From positions 39,712 through 103,711 of the forward strand of contig CAMNSA010000010.1 of NCBI GenBank assembly GCA_946554335.1: 64,000 nucleotides of DNA, given 5' to 3'. This DNA is from an uncultured Neglectibacter sp. (GTDB taxonomy: Bacteria > Bacillota > Clostridia > Oscillospirales > Acutalibacteraceae). The translations under genes and the position numbers were made by a program. Position 1 is the first letter of the stretch, and each line of letters begins with the position of its first letter. This document shows, piece after piece, positions 42,676-52,886 of the stretch. The notes under the pieces were generated by a model that was given only the letters and a program-made list of their open reading frames with translations, did not search any database and was not told where the DNA came from.

Positions 42676-44462
42676 GAATAAATATCCTCCATTGAACCGG
42701 AGTGTGCCGCTCCTCTGCGGCCTGCGCTTCCCTTTCGTGCCGGATCCGGCGTTTTCCGGTTGGAGGAAGCCCCGCGGCGGGACGCCCGGCGGGCCGCGTA
42801 GGTGCGCTCGTCAGAGGCCTTCAGAAAGGCCATCAGCCCCCACACACCCATCATGCTGGAGCCGCCCGCGCTGAGGAAGGGCAGGGTGACGCCGGTGAAG
42901 GGCAGAATATCCGTGGGGCCAAACACATTGAGACAGGCCTGGAACACCAACATTCCCGCCGCCGCGCAGGAGGCGATGGAAAAGAAGGTGGAACGGCTGC
43001 GGGTCACATCGCTGCGAGCGTATAAGATGAGTATTCCCAAGGCCAGCAGCACCGTCATTCCCAGGGCAAGGCCCTGCTCCTCGCAGAGCATCCCAAACAC
43101 CAGGTCGCTGTCGGAGGCGAACATATTGCACAGATACCCCTGCCCCAGCCCCATGCCGAACATTCCGCCGCTGGCGATATAAGTCAGGGTCCTGGTCTGC
43201 TGGAAGCCGTCGCCATAGGCGTCGCTCCAAGCGTTGCCCCACACGGCGAATCTGGCGATCACATGGGGCTTGAACTTCAAAATGAGGAAAACGCACAGCG
43301 CCGCCCCCACCAGCACCAGGGCGATGGTGCGCACGCTGCCGGAACGCATGAAGGCGATGATCAGGAAGCAGGCAAAGAAGATCAGCGCCGTTCCGAAGTC
43401 ATTCATCAGCGCGAGACACCCCATGCAGGCGCCGGTGAAGATCAGGAATTCCCAGATATTCTTCTGGGTCTGGAGCCTGTCCAGCGTGGAGGTGCCCACA
43501 AAGATAAAGGCAATCTTTACAAATTCCGAGGGCTGAACACTCAGGGGGCCCAACAGGATCCAGCCCTTCGCGCCGTAGACCTCGGTGCCGATGACCAGCG
43601 TCAGCATGAGCAGTCCCAAAGCCCCCAGGCCGATCCACAGGCGGAGCTTTGCCACCCGTTCCATATCGTTCATGAACCAGATCAGAAGGGAGAACAGCAC
43701 CATCCCCATAGCCATGGCCACAATCTGGGTCCTGGCGGCGTCCGGGTCGCTGGCTGCCAGCAGATTGATACCGATCCCGGAAAGCAGATAGGCGATGGTC
43801 TCGATCTCAAAGCTGACCCGTTTGAGCACGCCTACAGAGATCACATACAATCCCCAGCCCATGAGCAGCACGGTGAGGAAGGGGATAAACTTGTCCGGCG
43901 CGAAGCCTCCGTTTTGGAAGCAGCTTTGCACCGCCATGAGAAAGTGGACCAGAGAGGCCACAAACATCAGCTTGAAGGGAGAAGCGGCGTTCTTGGAAAA
44001 ACCGGTGAACGCCTTCCTGCTGCGCTGGGGCTGAGCGTCAGAATTCCAAAGGGACAGAGTGGTGGAGCCCAGGGTGATCTTATCCCCAATCTTTAAAAGC
44101 TTTCTGTCCTGCACCTTTTTCCCGTTGACAAAAACTCCGGATTTGGAATCGGTATCGCAGATGACCCATCCCTCGTCCCGGCGCATGAGCACCGCGTGAT
44201 CTCTGGAAACGGAGGCGTCCGGCAGGTAGACATCGCAGCTTTTGCTGCGTCCGATGGAGTTTTCCCAGTAAAGCACCGGGAGCCTCGCGTTGGAGCCCTC
44301 GTCCCACAGGACCACCACCGGGTCCCTTCTGCGCTGTCCTTTTTGGAAGGAGGTGTAGCTTCTCCACACCACATACAGCGCAAGAACCGGAACCACAGCC
44401 CTCACGATCAGCAGGGCGGTGGGCAGAAAACCGGACTGCAAAAATTCTTGGATCATTTCCAA
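42672..44462 (-). CDS. FHA domain fused to an FtsW/RodA/SpoVE (SEDS) glycosyltransferase
   Basis: The 596-residue protein starts with one membrane helix. An FHA phosphothreonine-binding domain follows at about residues 50-140 (IGRSKSCDVYLPDASVSRDH, SGVFVNGKKV). From about residue 165 there are ten or more membrane helices with SEDS motifs (LLGPLSVQPSEFVKIAFIF, TYIASGGMFGMGLGQGYL, PFTGVTLPFLSAGGSSMM). SEDS proteins polymerise lipid II. The FHA part suggests control by a Ser/Thr kinase such as PrkC, none of which is in the window. The first codon may be the TTG at 44462 or the ATG two codons on; a GGAGG lies about 12 nt before the TTG. The gene lies 8 nt after the upstream membrane protein gene. 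Confidence 0.94.
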   Translation of the reverse strand: MEMIQEFLQSGFLPTALLIVRAVVPVLALYVVWRSYTSFQKGQRRRDPVVVLWDEGSNARLPVLYWENSIGRSKSCDVYLPDASVSRDHAVLMRRDEGWVICDTDSKSGVFVNGKKVQDRKLLKIGDKITLGSTTLSLWNSDAQPQRSRKAFTGFSKNAASPFKLMFVASLVHFLMAVQSCFQNGGFAPDKFIPFLTVLLMGWGLYVISVGVLKRVSFEIETIAYLLSGIGINLLAASDPDAARTQIVAMAMGMVLFSLLIWFMNDMERVAKLRLWIGLGALGLLMLTLVIGTEVYGAKGWILLGPLSVQPSEFVKIAFIFVGTSTLDRLQTQKNIWEFLIFTGACMGCLALMNDFGTALIFFACFLIIAFMRSGSVRTIALVLVGAALCVFLILKFKPHVIARFAVWGNAWSDAYGDGFQQTRTLTYIASGGMFGMGLGQGYLCNMFASDSDLVFGMLCEEQGLALGMTVLLALGILILYARSDVTRSRSTFFSIASCAAAGMLVFQACLNVFGPTDILPFTGVTLPFLSAGGSSMMGVWGLMAFLKASDERTYAARRASRRGASSNRKTPDPARKGSAGRRGAAHSGSMEDIYS

Positions 44463-44469
44463 TGAAGCG

Positions 44470-45459
44470 TCACGCCTCCTTTCCCAGAATAGAATAATCT
44501 TCTTCTGCTGCTGTTTTTTCTATTTCTTCCACCTCTTTTTTCTTCCCATGGAAGCGGTGAATCAAAAAGGCATCCGCCGCGGCTGTGAGAACGACCACTG
44601 CCAGGGAACCATAGGAAAAGGTAAAGGGTAGCTCACGCCCCTCACTGGTCAGCAGCATTTTCTGAAGAGGAAATGTGACAACGCTCAGAAGCCAGGATAG
44701 GGAGAACGCGTTATGATATCCCACTATTAAACCCAAAAGCTTAAAGCGAACCTTTCTTCCATTTCCCAGGAAGGAGACCCAAAAAATGACACAAAGCCCG
44801 TACAGAACCATGCTGATAATGGAAAATAGACGCTGCATGATCGTGTAATTTCGGATCCCCAAGTCACTGAGGCGTTCTTCAAGCTGGTAAAATAGAATCA
44901 CCAGGTTCATCACCTGATAATAAGCCGAACCAAACACAGCCGCCATAGCAGTCCCTTTTCCCGCAGACCAAAGGCCCAACAACAGAAAAAAATATGTTTC
45001 GATAAGGGAAACAGGCCAAAAGGCAAATCTCTTCCACAGGGGCGGAGTAGAAAACTGCGAAGCCACATCAGGGTAAAAAAAGCTAACACGGAAAAATTCG
45101 ACTGCCTCTGTCGTGATCAAGGCAAATAAAAACAAAGCGATCCCATAGACCACCCGTGTGCCGGGGATCGGACGCTTTTTCACCAGAGAGGCCACCCCAA
45201 AGGCCAGGAACAGAAGGGCAAGAATGAGATAAATATGGTCGCCCAAAAAATTGAAGATATCCAGCGCGGGGATCCCACTGTAAGAGGAGGTCTCTTCTAT
45301 CCCTGTCTCAAAGCGAAAACAGGCGTAAGAGATCAGGGACAAAAGAAGCGCTGCCCCCATCACGATCAACGCGATCACTATCGTCTTTTCCTGCTTTTCG
45401 CTGAGCGCCTGCCGCTTCATTCTCCCCATTCCCTTTTCCTTTTCCTTCTTGCCGTTCAT
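44470..45459 (-). CDS. Multi-pass membrane protein of unknown function in the wall-synthesis operon
   Basis: The product of about 329 residues has eight likely membrane helices (TIVIALIVMGAALLLSLISY, YLILALLFLAFGVASLV, VVYGIALFLFALITTEAV, TYFFLLLGLWSAG and more) and a charged C-terminal tail (FHGKKKEVEEIEKTAAEED). I recognise no family. It stands between a hexapeptide-repeat protein and FHA-FtsW, with gaps of 1 and 7 nt, so it is very likely part of the same operon. The ATG at 45459 follows the upstream stop directly; later in-frame ATGs after the lysine/glutamate-rich stretch are also possible. Confidence 0.75.
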   Translation of the reverse strand: MNGKKEKEKGMGRMKRQALSEKQEKTIVIALIVMGAALLLSLISYACFRFETGIEETSSYSGIPALDIFNFLGDHIYLILALLFLAFGVASLVKKRPIPGTRVVYGIALFLFALITTEAVEFFRVSFFYPDVASQFSTPPLWKRFAFWPVSLIETYFFLLLGLWSAGKGTAMAAVFGSAYYQVMNLVILFYQLEERLSDLGIRNYTIMQRLFSIISMVLYGLCVIFWVSFLGNGRKVRFKLLGLIVGYHNAFSLSWLLSVVTFPLQKMLLTSEGRELPFTFSYGSLAVVVLTAAADAFLIHRFHGKKKEVEEIEKTAAEEDYSILGKEA

Positions 45460-45460
45460 T

Positions 45461-46138
45461 TTAAGGGCGAAGCGCAAAGCTCTCTCCGCGCTTAAAGATC
45501 CTTCCCGCGGGCAGGAAGCCCCGCACCATGGAAAGGGGATATACCCGGGAGCCTTTTCCGATGACGGTGCCGGGATTCAGTACACTGTTGCAGCCGATCT
45601 CCACTCCGTCTCCCAGCATGGCCCCGAATTTTTTAAGGCCCGTTTCCAGGCGGCCCTCCTCGGTCGCCACAGTGACCAGGGATTTATCCTGCTTCACATT
45701 GGAGGTCACCGCCCCCGCGCCCATATGGGAGTGAAAGCCCAGAATGGAATCCCCCACATAGTTGTAATGGGGCACCTGGACCGTATCAAACAGGATCACA
45801 TTTTTCAGCTCTGTGGAGTTTCCCACCACGCAGCCCTTTCCCACCAGCACCTTGCCCCGGATAAACGCGCCGGGGCGCACCTCGGTTTCCGGGCCGATGA
45901 TACAGGGGCCCGCGAAAAAGTTGTTGGGATAGATCTTCGCTGTTTTGTGGATCCAGACATTTTCCTCTCTCTGCTCATACTCCTCTTTGGGAAGGGCCTT
46001 TCCCAGAGCAAGCACCAGCTCTCCGATTTTCGGAAGGGCCTCCCAGGGGTACTTTGTTTTCTCCAGAAGCTCCTTCGCCTGGGTATGAGATAAGTCAAAT
46101 AAATTCGCGGTGTAAAGCTGTTCCAACAAATCATTCAC
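45461..46138 (-). CDS. Left-handed beta-helix (hexapeptide repeat) protein related to GlmU C-terminal domain
   Basis: The 225-residue protein has a helical N-terminus (about 60 residues, LLEQLYTANLFDL) and then hexapeptide repeats of a left-handed beta-helix (IHKTAKIYPNNFFAGPCIIG, VRPGAFIRGKVLVGKGCVVG, GVEIGCNSVLNPGTVIGKGS). The HYNYVGDSILGFHSHMGAGA segment resembles the acetyltransferase site of GlmU-type UDP-GlcNAc enzymes. The pyrophosphorylase domain of GlmU is missing. It could acetylate a sugar for wall synthesis or be a non-catalytic relative. It heads the operon with FHA-FtsW and the transpeptidase. Confidence 0.85.
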   Translation of the reverse strand: MNDLLEQLYTANLFDLSHTQAKELLEKTKYPWEALPKIGELVLALGKALPKEEYEQREENVWIHKTAKIYPNNFFAGPCIIGPETEVRPGAFIRGKVLVGKGCVVGNSTELKNVILFDTVQVPHYNYVGDSILGFHSHMGAGAVTSNVKQDKSLVTVATEEGRLETGLKKFGAMLGDGVEIGCNSVLNPGTVIGKGSRVYPLSMVRGFLPAGRIFKRGESFALRP

Positions 46139-46191
46139 TCCTTTTCGATGGGCAAAGCATCCTCCGCCCTAAAAGCTTTCTAATCTGTTAC

Positions 46192-46221
46192 GAAAATCCG
46201 GGCGGAACGATTCCGCCCGGA
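46192..46221 (-). terminator. Terminator of the secA-lipoprotein operon
   Basis: TCCGGGCGGAA and TTCCGCCCGGA form an 11-bp stem with loop CGA. On the minus strand it is followed by TTTTCG. It separates the secA unit from the wall-synthesis operon. Confidence 0.8.
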
Positions 46222-46228
46222 CAACGGG

Positions 46229-47005
46229 TTATTTTGCCAGGTATATCACGGTGCGGTCGATCACGCTGACCTGATTCATGTCCAGCTGAAGCTCGCCATC
46301 CTTCGTCTGAAGGATATCCATGGAAATGGTGACGGGTGTATCAAAGCTCAGGCTTTTCAGCTCGTTTTTGCAAAACTCAATGACCTTATCCACAAAAAGC
46401 TCGTTGGCACTGACGGTCTTCTGGGGCTCGGGAGTGGAGCTTACCTCGCTGCTCTCCTCATCGCCTTCCTCCCAATCGTCCCCGGTATCGTCATCGGTCC
46501 AGTAGTCCTCCTCGGAGCTTTCCGGGAGAGAAGAGGAGTCATTGATGGCGGTGGCCTCGTTCTGAGCCTCCACCTTCAGCTTTTCCAGATCCGCTGTGCG
46601 GCCCCGGAAGTTGGTGATGGGCGTCACCTCCACCTCCAGATAATACCCGCTGTCGGTCTTCTGCTCTTCCTTCACCGTGTATTTCGCCAGCTGATAGGCC
46701 TGACGCATGACCTTCTGCAACTCCACCAGCTGAGCGTCTGAGGGAGAGATCCCATAGGCGTTGCAGAACAGCACCGCGGCGTTTTCCACCGCTTCCACAT
46801 TGTTCTGCTTCGCCCGCTCCTCGGTAGAGGCGGTGATGGCCATAAAATCGTCATTTTCCTGTAGGTAGCTGCTGTCCAGCAAGGCCTGCACATAGCTTGA
46901 CACATCGTAGTCGGAAAATCCGGGAGTAGGGACATTGCAGGCCGAGAGGGATCCCGCCAGAAGGGCGGAAAGGGCCGCGGCCAACAGTTTTTTTCTCCAA
47001 GTCAT
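46229..47005 (-). CDS. Lipoprotein of unknown function
   Basis: The 258-residue protein has a lipoprotein signal (KKLLAAALSALLAGSLSAC, lipobox Cys at about residue 23). The rest is hydrophilic and acidic, with an Asp/Glu/Ser-rich stretch (EEDYWTDDDTGDDWEEGDEE) near residue 180. VQALLDSSYLQENDDFMAIT and the later VDKVIEFCKNELKSLSFDTP resemble DUF-type clostridial lipoproteins, but I cannot name the family. The ATG at 47005 was chosen because AGGAG lies 8 nt upstream; an ATG two codons earlier is only 2 nt from it. It is 50 nt downstream of secA. Confidence 0.8.
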   Translation of the reverse strand: MTWRKKLLAAALSALLAGSLSACNVPTPGFSDYDVSSYVQALLDSSYLQENDDFMAITASTEERAKQNNVEAVENAAVLFCNAYGISPSDAQLVELQKVMRQAYQLAKYTVKEEQKTDSGYYLEVEVTPITNFRGRTADLEKLKVEAQNEATAINDSSSLPESSEEDYWTDDDTGDDWEEGDEESSEVSSTPEPQKTVSANELFVDKVIEFCKNELKSLSFDTPVTISMDILQTKDGELQLDMNQVSVIDRTVIYLAK

Positions 47006-47055
47006 GTACATCACTCCTGCTTTCCTGATTCCTGCTTTGATAGTTTCTGCTGCCC

Positions 47056-49806
47056 TCATTCGTTTCTTCCGCAGCACTTTTTGTACTTGAGTCCGCTGCC
47101 GCAGGGGCAGGGGTCGTTTCTTCCCGGCTTCTTCGCCTTTTGCACAGGCTGTTTCTTCACCGTGCCGTCTCCGGCCGTCCCGGCGGAGGTCTCTCTCGCC
47201 ACCTTTTCCCGCTTGGGGGCCTCCTTGGTGCGCAGGCGCACGGTGAGCACCATCTTCGCCGTCTTCTCACGGATGGAGTCGATCATGGCGTCAAACATAT
47301 CGGAGCCCTCCAGCCGGTAGGCCACCACCGGGTCCTGCTGGGCGTAGGCTCTCAGGCGGATGCCGTCCTGCAGCTGCTCCATGGCGTCGATGTGGTCCAT
47401 CCACTCCTGGTCCACATTGCGCAGCAGCACAACGCGCTCCACTTCCCGCATAATGGGAGAGGTGAACTCCTTCTCCCGGCTCTCATAGAGGGCGGCGGCT
47501 TTTTCCGTGAGCTGATCCACCATGTATTCCGGCTCCAGCTCCTCAATCTCCGCCTTGGTGAACTGGAAATCGTCTTCACCGATCAGCCAGCCCATAAACT
47601 GCTCTCTCAAGCCGTTTAAATCCCAGTCGTCATGAGGGGCGTCCTTGGGCAGGAACAGGGAGACGCTGGACTGGATGGTCCCCTCGATCATTTTCATGAT
47701 CTGTTCCTTCATGTTCGCGCCGCCCAGCACCTCGTCGCGCTGGCTGTAGATCTTCTCCCGCTGCAGGTTCATCACATCATCGTATTGCAGCACATTTTTC
47801 CGGATGCCGAAGTTTCTGCTCTCCACCTTGCGCTGGGCGTTTTCGATGGAGCTGGACACCATGCCCGCCTCAATGGGCACATCGTCCGCGATCTTCATCC
47901 GGTCCATCAAAGCCTGGATCCGCTCGCCGCCGAACAAACGCATCAGGTCGTCCTCCAGGGAGATATAGAACCGGCTTTTACCCGGGTCTCCCTGGCGTCC
48001 GGCACGACCGCGCAGCTGGTTGTCGATCCGGCGGGACTCGTGGCGCTCGGTGCCGATGATATAAAGCCCGCCCAGGTCCTTGACCTCCTGGGCCTCCGGC
48101 GCGATCTCTTCTTTATACTTCCGGTTGAGCTCAGAGAAGGTCTCTCTGGCCTTTAGGATCTCCTCGTCCTCAGTATGGCTGTAGGCGGTGGCTTCTACCA
48201 ACAGCTCCTCGGAAAAGCCCATTTTGCGCATTTCGGCCTTCGCCATGAACTCAGCGTTGCCGCCCAGCAGGATATCGGTGCCGCGCCCGGCCATATTGGT
48301 GGCGATGGTGACGGCTCCCTTCCGGCCGGCCTGGGCCACGATCTGGGCTTCCTTTTCGTGGAACTTGGCGTTCAAAACCTGATGCTCCACGCCCCGCTGC
48401 TTCAAAAGCTTGCTCAACAGCTCAGACTTCTCGATGGTGATGGTGCCCACCAGCACCGGCTGCCCCTTTGCGTGGTGCTCTACGATGTCGTCGATCACGG
48501 CCTTGTACTTCGCCGCCTGGGTCTTGTAGACCACATCGGGGCAGTCCTCCCGGATCATGGGCCGGTTGGTGGGGATCTCCACCACGTCCAGCCGGTAGAT
48601 CTCGGAAAACTCCTCTTCCTCCGTCATGGCGGTGCCCGTCATGCCGGAAAGCTTTTCGTAAAGGCGGAAATAATTCTGGAAGGTGATGGTGGCAAGGGTC
48701 TTGCTCTCCCTTGCGACCTCCACGCCTTCCTTGGCCTCGATGGCCTGATGCAGCCCCTCGTTATAGCGGCGGCCGTACATCAGACGGCCTGTGAACTCGT
48801 CCACGATGATCACTTCGCCGTCCTTGACCACATAATCCTGATCCCGGTGCATGATGCCCCAGGCGCGGATGGCCTGGTTCACATGGTGCTGGATGGCGAT
48901 ATTGTCCGCATCCGTCAGGTTTTCTATGCCGAAAAAGTCCTCCGCTTTTTTTACGCCCCGGCGGGTCAGGGAGCAGGTTTTCAGCTTTTCGTTGATGATG
49001 TAGTCATATTCCTGATACAGCTCGTCGTTATCCTGCTTTTCGTCTGTCTCCTTCACCTTTACCGGCTTCAGGGCGCGGGCAAAGGAATTGGCCCTCGCGT
49101 ACAGATCGGAGGATTTGTCCCCCTGCCCGGAAATGATCAAAGGCGTCCTCGCCTCATCGATCAAAATGGAGTCCACCTCGTCCACCACGGCGTAGTGATG
49201 GCCTCTCTGGACCTTATTTTCCTTGTAGATCACCATGTTGTCACGAAGATAGTCAAAGCCCATCTCATTGTTGGTGCCATAGGTGATGTCGCAGTCATAG
49301 GCCTTCTTCTTTTCCGCGGGATCCATCCCGGTGAGGGCAAGCCCCACCGTCATCCCCAGGAAATTGAAGACACGGGCCATCATCTCGCCCTGATATTTGG
49401 CCAGATATTCGTTTACCGTCACCACGTGAACGCCCTTTTCCGTCAAAGCGTTCAGATAGACGGGCTGAGCCAGCGTAAAGGTTTTGCCTTCGCCGGTTTT
49501 CATCTCCGCGATACGGCCCTGATGCAGGATGATCCCGCCCTGCACCTGCACGGGGAACAGCCTGATGGAAAGCACGCGGTCCATGGCTTCCCGGCAGGCG
49601 GCAAAGGCCTCCGGAAGGATCTCGTCCAGGGTGCTTCCCCCCTTGAGGCGCTCCTTGAGCCGGGGCGTTTGAGCCTTCAGCTCCTCATCGCTCATGGCCT
49701 TGTATTTTTCCTCCAGCTCCAGCACGGCGTCCACCTGCCGCTGGATCCTTTTGAGCTCCCGCTTACTGTAGTTTCCGAAAAATTTCGTAAGAATATTGCT
49801 TGCCAT
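47056..49806 (-). CDS. secA: Preprotein translocase ATPase SecA
   Basis: The 916-residue motor protein has all main parts: Walker A MKTGEGKT near residue 105, [19 protein letters not shown] (Walker B DEVD), the preprotein crosslinking domain, [20 protein letters not shown], the second nucleotide fold with [11 protein letters not shown] and [11 protein letters not shown], and a C-terminal SEC-C zinc motif ([15 protein letters not shown]). It drives export of unfolded proteins through SecYEG. The ATG at 49806 gives the standard [11 protein letters not shown] start; upstream codons in frame lie in the leader after the promoter. Confidence 0.98.
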   Translation of the reverse strand: MASNILTKFFGNYSKRELKRIQRQVDAVLELEEKYKAMSDEELKAQTPRLKERLKGGSTLDEILPEAFAACREAMDRVLSIRLFPVQVQGGIILHQGRIAEMKTGEGKTFTLAQPVYLNALTEKGVHVVTVNEYLAKYQGEMMARVFNFLGMTVGLALTGMDPAEKKKAYDCDITYGTNNEMGFDYLRDNMVIYKENKVQRGHHYAVVDEVDSILIDEARTPLIISGQGDKSSDLYARANSFARALKPVKVKETDEKQDNDELYQEYDYIINEKLKTCSLTRRGVKKAEDFFGIENLTDADNIAIQHHVNQAIRAWGIMHRDQDYVVKDGEVIIVDEFTGRLMYGRRYNEGLHQAIEAKEGVEVARESKTLATITFQNYFRLYEKLSGMTGTAMTEEEEFSEIYRLDVVEIPTNRPMIREDCPDVVYKTQAAKYKAVIDDIVEHHAKGQPVLVGTITIEKSELLSKLLKQRGVEHQVLNAKFHEKEAQIVAQAGRKGAVTIATNMAGRGTDILLGGNAEFMAKAEMRKMGFSEELLVEATAYSHTEDEEILKARETFSELNRKYKEEIAPEAQEVKDLGGLYIIGTERHESRRIDNQLRGRAGRQGDPGKSRFYISLEDDLMRLFGGERIQALMDRMKIADDVPIEAGMVSSSIENAQRKVESRNFGIRKNVLQYDDVMNLQREKIYSQRDEVLGGANMKEQIMKMIEGTIQSSVSLFLPKDAPHDDWDLNGLREQFMGWLIGEDDFQFTKAEIEELEPEYMVDQLTEKAAALYESREKEFTSPIMREVERVVLLRNVDQEWMDHIDAMEQLQDGIRLRAYAQQDPVVAYRLEGSDMFDAMIDSIREKTAKMVLTVRLRTKEAPKREKVARETSAGTAGDGTVKKQPVQKAKKPGRNDPCPCGSGLKYKKCCGRNE

Positions 49807-49886
49807 ATCTAAAAATCCTTGCCTTTCCCAGCCGGAATCGGGGGCGCGGCGCGCCCGATAGAGAGTCTGTTGATACAATTGTTTTT

Positions 49887-49915
49887 ATTATACTCGATTT
49901 TCCTTTAGATTGCAA
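49887..49915 (-). promoter_or_regulatory. Promoter of secA
   Basis: TTGCAA (49910-49915), 17-bp spacer, TATAAT (49887-49892) on the minus strand, about 80 nt before the start codon. Confidence 0.7.
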
Positions 49916-50206
49916 GAAATACGGGGCTTTGTTTACAATCTGTCCAGACAAGGGAAGGAGATGAGTAGAAAACAAAAAAGAATAGCAAAAAGAATAGCAA
50001 ACAGAACAAACCTATGCCAAGGCTACGGCAAAACCGAAAAGGCAGGTCGCTCTATTCGCTATCAATAAAGTCATTTATTTAAAGAGCGTTATTGTGCACC
50101 GCTTTCTCCTAAGCAGGTTAGTAATTGTCTGAGAGTGACAACCTTTCAATGCGTGCACCGCCAGAGGGGAGAAAAGACTTCCGCCTCAGCTCTACTTCAT
50201 ATCGTG
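49916..50206. other. Intergenic stretch without recognisable gene
   Basis: About 290 bp of lower-GC DNA between the secA promoter and the FxLYD lipoprotein gene. The only pattern seen is a short tandem AAGAATAGCAAA repeat (about 49978-50000). No RNA gene or hairpin with a T-run stands out. Confidence 0.5.
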
Positions 50207-50947
50207 TTAAAAGTTGTGGGCTTGGTTTACAATGATTTCGTAATCATCGTATTCAACCGAATCAAAAGATGTATCATAAGGCTGGCTAAATTCGATCGTT
50301 ACATAATCCCCGCTTGCAATGTGATGCTTTTCCTCTTCATCGGACCCTACAGCCTTTCCATCCTTGTAATAAACGGCAACAACTTCTAATTCCTCTATTT
50401 CTTGATTAGAGTTGTTCGTAAACCGAGCAACAACCCCGTTACTCCCTATATTGCTTTCGATTTCAAGATCATTGGTCAAATTGTCATACGCTCTCCCGTC
50501 TACAAGTCTAATTGAAATTTCATAGTCAAATTTTTCCACAGGTGAATAGTTTTGATCCTGTGGCACGTCAAATGTCGAAACAACTTTCGCATTTGGCAAT
50601 ACTGCGTCATGTCCATCAGTATCAACACCAAGCATTTTTTTGTTGGTGTCGTAGAAAGTAACCTCTACCTCAAAATCCGGTACAACTTCGGCATTGTTGT
50701 TTGTAAAAAAAACAAGCATATTACCATCGGCGGTCATATGTACATCATAGCTGATATTGTCCGCACTTATAGCTCCGTGCTTTGGCTCACTTGATTTATC
50801 AGGCTCTTTTGTGCCTTCAGGCCCGCTTATGTTTTCAGTAGATTGTTGAGAAACATTTTCGTTGCTCAGATTTTTATCCCTTTCTCCACATCCGGCTGAA
50901 GAAAGCAGTAATAACATAACTAACAGCAAAGCTAGAGCTTTTTTCAT
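50207..50947 (-). CDS. Lipoprotein with two FxLYD-like domains
   Basis: The 246-residue protein has a lipoprotein signal (LALLLVMLLLLSSAGC, Cys about residue 20), a Ser/Glu-rich linker, and two related beta-sandwich repeats of about 85 residues (NMLVFFTNNNAEVVPDFEVE then GVVARFTNNSNQEIEELEVV). These resemble the FxLYD domain of Firmicutes surface lipoproteins; function is unknown. The DNA is richer in A+T than the flanking genes, suggesting recent acquisition. GGAGGTAG lies 7 nt before the ATG. Confidence 0.8.
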   Translation of the reverse strand: MKKALALLLVMLLLLSSAGCGERDKNLSNENVSQQSTENISGPEGTKEPDKSSEPKHGAISADNISYDVHMTADGNMLVFFTNNNAEVVPDFEVEVTFYDTNKKMLGVDTDGHDAVLPNAKVVSTFDVPQDQNYSPVEKFDYEISIRLVDGRAYDNLTNDLEIESNIGSNGVVARFTNNSNQEIEELEVVAVYYKDGKAVGSDEEEKHHIASGDYVTIEFSQPYDTSFDSVEYDDYEIIVNQAHNF

Positions 50948-51158
50948 CTCTATCTACCTCCTTAATTTTAGTACACCCCAGAGTATTATAGCACCGGAGG
51001 ACTTAACCAGTCAAGACTTCCTCTATCTGCAGGTAAGGGGGTACAAAAAAACTCTTCCTTTTTCTTTCAAAATTTGATAAAATAGTCGGGCGTGCGCGAT
51101 ATGCGCGTCATTACTGCGCCGTGTATATCGCGCGGAAATCCCAAAGGAGTGGTGAACG

Positions 51159-52541
51159 ATGACGGAAGAAACGACCCTGTCTCAAAACAAAATGGGCACG
51201 GCCCATATGCTGCCTCTGATTCTTTCCATGTCCCTGCCGGCCATGTTTTCCATGCTGGTGCAGGCGCTTTACAACATTGTGGACAGCTACTTTATCGCCC
51301 AATACGATCAGAAGGGGCTGGCTGCCGTCTCTCTTGCCTTTCCCATCCAGAATCTGCTGATCGCCTTCGGCATCGGCACCGCCGTGGGAGTCACCTCCCT
51401 CATTTCCCGCAGGCTGGGAGAAGGGAAACGGGAGGAGGCCAGCTCCGCCGCGGTACACGGGATCCTGCTGGGCATTGCCACCTCTCTGGTGTTTGCCGTT
51501 TACGGGGCGTTTTTCACCACGCCCTTCTTTCGTTTATTCGAGTCTGACCCAGAGATCATTCATATGGGAGATCAGTACATCTCCATCTGCTGCATCTTTT
51601 CCTTCGGCATGTTCGTTTCCGTGGCGCTGGAAAAGATTTTGCAGGCCACCGGCAATATGATCTGGCCCATGGTCTTCCAGCTGGTAGGGGCCATTGTCAA
51701 TATCCTGCTGGATCCGGTGCTGATCTTCGGCATGTTCGGCCTGCCTAAGCTGGGCATCACCGGCGCGGCCGTCGCCACAGTAGGGGGGCAGATCGTCTCC
51801 ATGCTGGTATGTATCGTTGTGGTGGCCCGCACAGAGCATGAGATCAAGATCAGCTTCAAGGGCTTTCACTTCAGCTGGAGCACGGTCAAAAACATTTATG
51901 CCGTGGGCCTGCCGGGCATCGTGATGCAGTCCATCGGCTCCGTAATGACTATGGCCTTAAACGGCATTTTGGCCGCCTTCTCCACCGCCGCCTACACCGT
52001 ATTCGGCCTTTACTTCAAGCTGCAGTCCTTCGTCTTTATGCCGGTGTTCGGCCTGACACAGGGCCTCATGCCCATTATGGGCTATAACTTCGGCGCCCGG
52101 AATAAAAAGCGGCTGCTCTCCGCCTTGAAGCAGGGATGCCTGATTGCCCTTCTCATCATGACGGTGGGGATGGCCATTTTTCTCTTTCTGCCGGACAAGC
52201 TGCTGGGTATCTTTGACGCCACAGAAGAGCTGTTGGAGGTGGGGATCCCCGCCCTGCAGATCATCTGCACCTGCTTCCTGTTCGCCGCTTTGGGCATTGT
52301 GAGCTCTACCTTGTTCCAAGCGGTAGGCTGCGGCATGTACAGCCTTCTCGTCTCCCTGATGCGCCAGCTGATCATTCTGGTTCCCGCCGCCTGGATCCTC
52401 GCGAAACTTTTCCACGAGGTAAACGCCGTGTGGTGGGCGTTCCCCATTGCAGAGGTCTTCTCTCTCATCGCCAGCATTCTTTTGTTCCTGAGGCTTTACC
52501 GCACGGAGATCGCCGGGCTGGATACGGCAAAAGCTTCCTGA
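51159..52541 (+). CDS. MATE family efflux transporter
   Basis: The 460-residue membrane protein has twelve predicted helices arranged in two halves. LPLILSMSLPAMFSMLVQAL and FGLPKLGITGAAVATVGGQI mark the first half, and VGLPGIVMQSIGSVMTMALN and LTQGLMPIMGYNFGARN the second. MATE pumps exchange drugs or metabolites for Na+ or H+. An AAAGGAG ribosome binding site lies 9 nt before the ATG. No regulator is adjacent and the substrate is unknown. Confidence 0.95.
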   Translation: MTEETTLSQNKMGTAHMLPLILSMSLPAMFSMLVQALYNIVDSYFIAQYDQKGLAAVSLAFPIQNLLIAFGIGTAVGVTSLISRRLGEGKREEASSAAVHGILLGIATSLVFAVYGAFFTTPFFRLFESDPEIIHMGDQYISICCIFSFGMFVSVALEKILQATGNMIWPMVFQLVGAIVNILLDPVLIFGMFGLPKLGITGAAVATVGGQIVSMLVCIVVVARTEHEIKISFKGFHFSWSTVKNIYAVGLPGIVMQSIGSVMTMALNGILAAFSTAAYTVFGLYFKLQSFVFMPVFGLTQGLMPIMGYNFGARNKKRLLSALKQGCLIALLIMTVGMAIFLFLPDKLLGIFDATEELLEVGIPALQIICTCFLFAALGIVSSTLFQAVGCGMYSLLVSLMRQLIILVPAAWILAKLFHEVNAVWWAFPIAEVFSLIASILLFLRLYRTEIAGLDTAKAS

Positions 52542-52687
52542 AAACGGAAGGCCTTCTTTTAAAAAACAACAGTCAGAGAAAAGCGTGATTTCCGATTTAC
52601 AGTTGAGAAATGCAGGCCGCTCATTACGGCCTGCATTTGCTTTTTCTGAAAAAAACATGTGGAAGCCACAGCTTTCCCGCAGCATAA

Positions 52688-52722
52688 AAAATGCGGCAAG
52701 CCGCAAGGGCTTGCCGCATTTT
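52688..52722 (-). terminator. Terminator of tRNA-Gly
   Basis: A 15-bp perfect stem (AAAATGCGGCAAGCC with GGCTTGCCGCATTTT, loop GCAAG) begins right at the CCA end of the tRNA, ending in TTTTTTATG on the minus strand. Confidence 0.88.
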
Positions 52723-52797
52723 GGAGCGGACGACGAGGCTCGAACTCGCTACCTCCACCTTGGCAAGGTGGCGCTCTACCAGATGAGCTACACCCGC
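52722..52797 (-). tRNA. tRNA-Gly (anticodon GCC)
   Basis: The 76-nt gene shows acceptor stem GCGGGTG/CGTCCGC (two G-U pairs), D arm GTAGCTCATCTGGTAGAGC, anticodon arm CCACC-TTGCCAA-GGTGG with GCC, T arm GCGAGTTCGAGCCTCGT and an encoded TCCA end. Confidence 0.97.
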
Positions 52798-52886
52798 ATT
52801 TTTTACGGGCTTTATTATAGCAAACAGAAAAAAATTTGTCAACCCGGTTTTTGAAATAATTGTGTTCTTTCGGGAAACGGGCCTAA

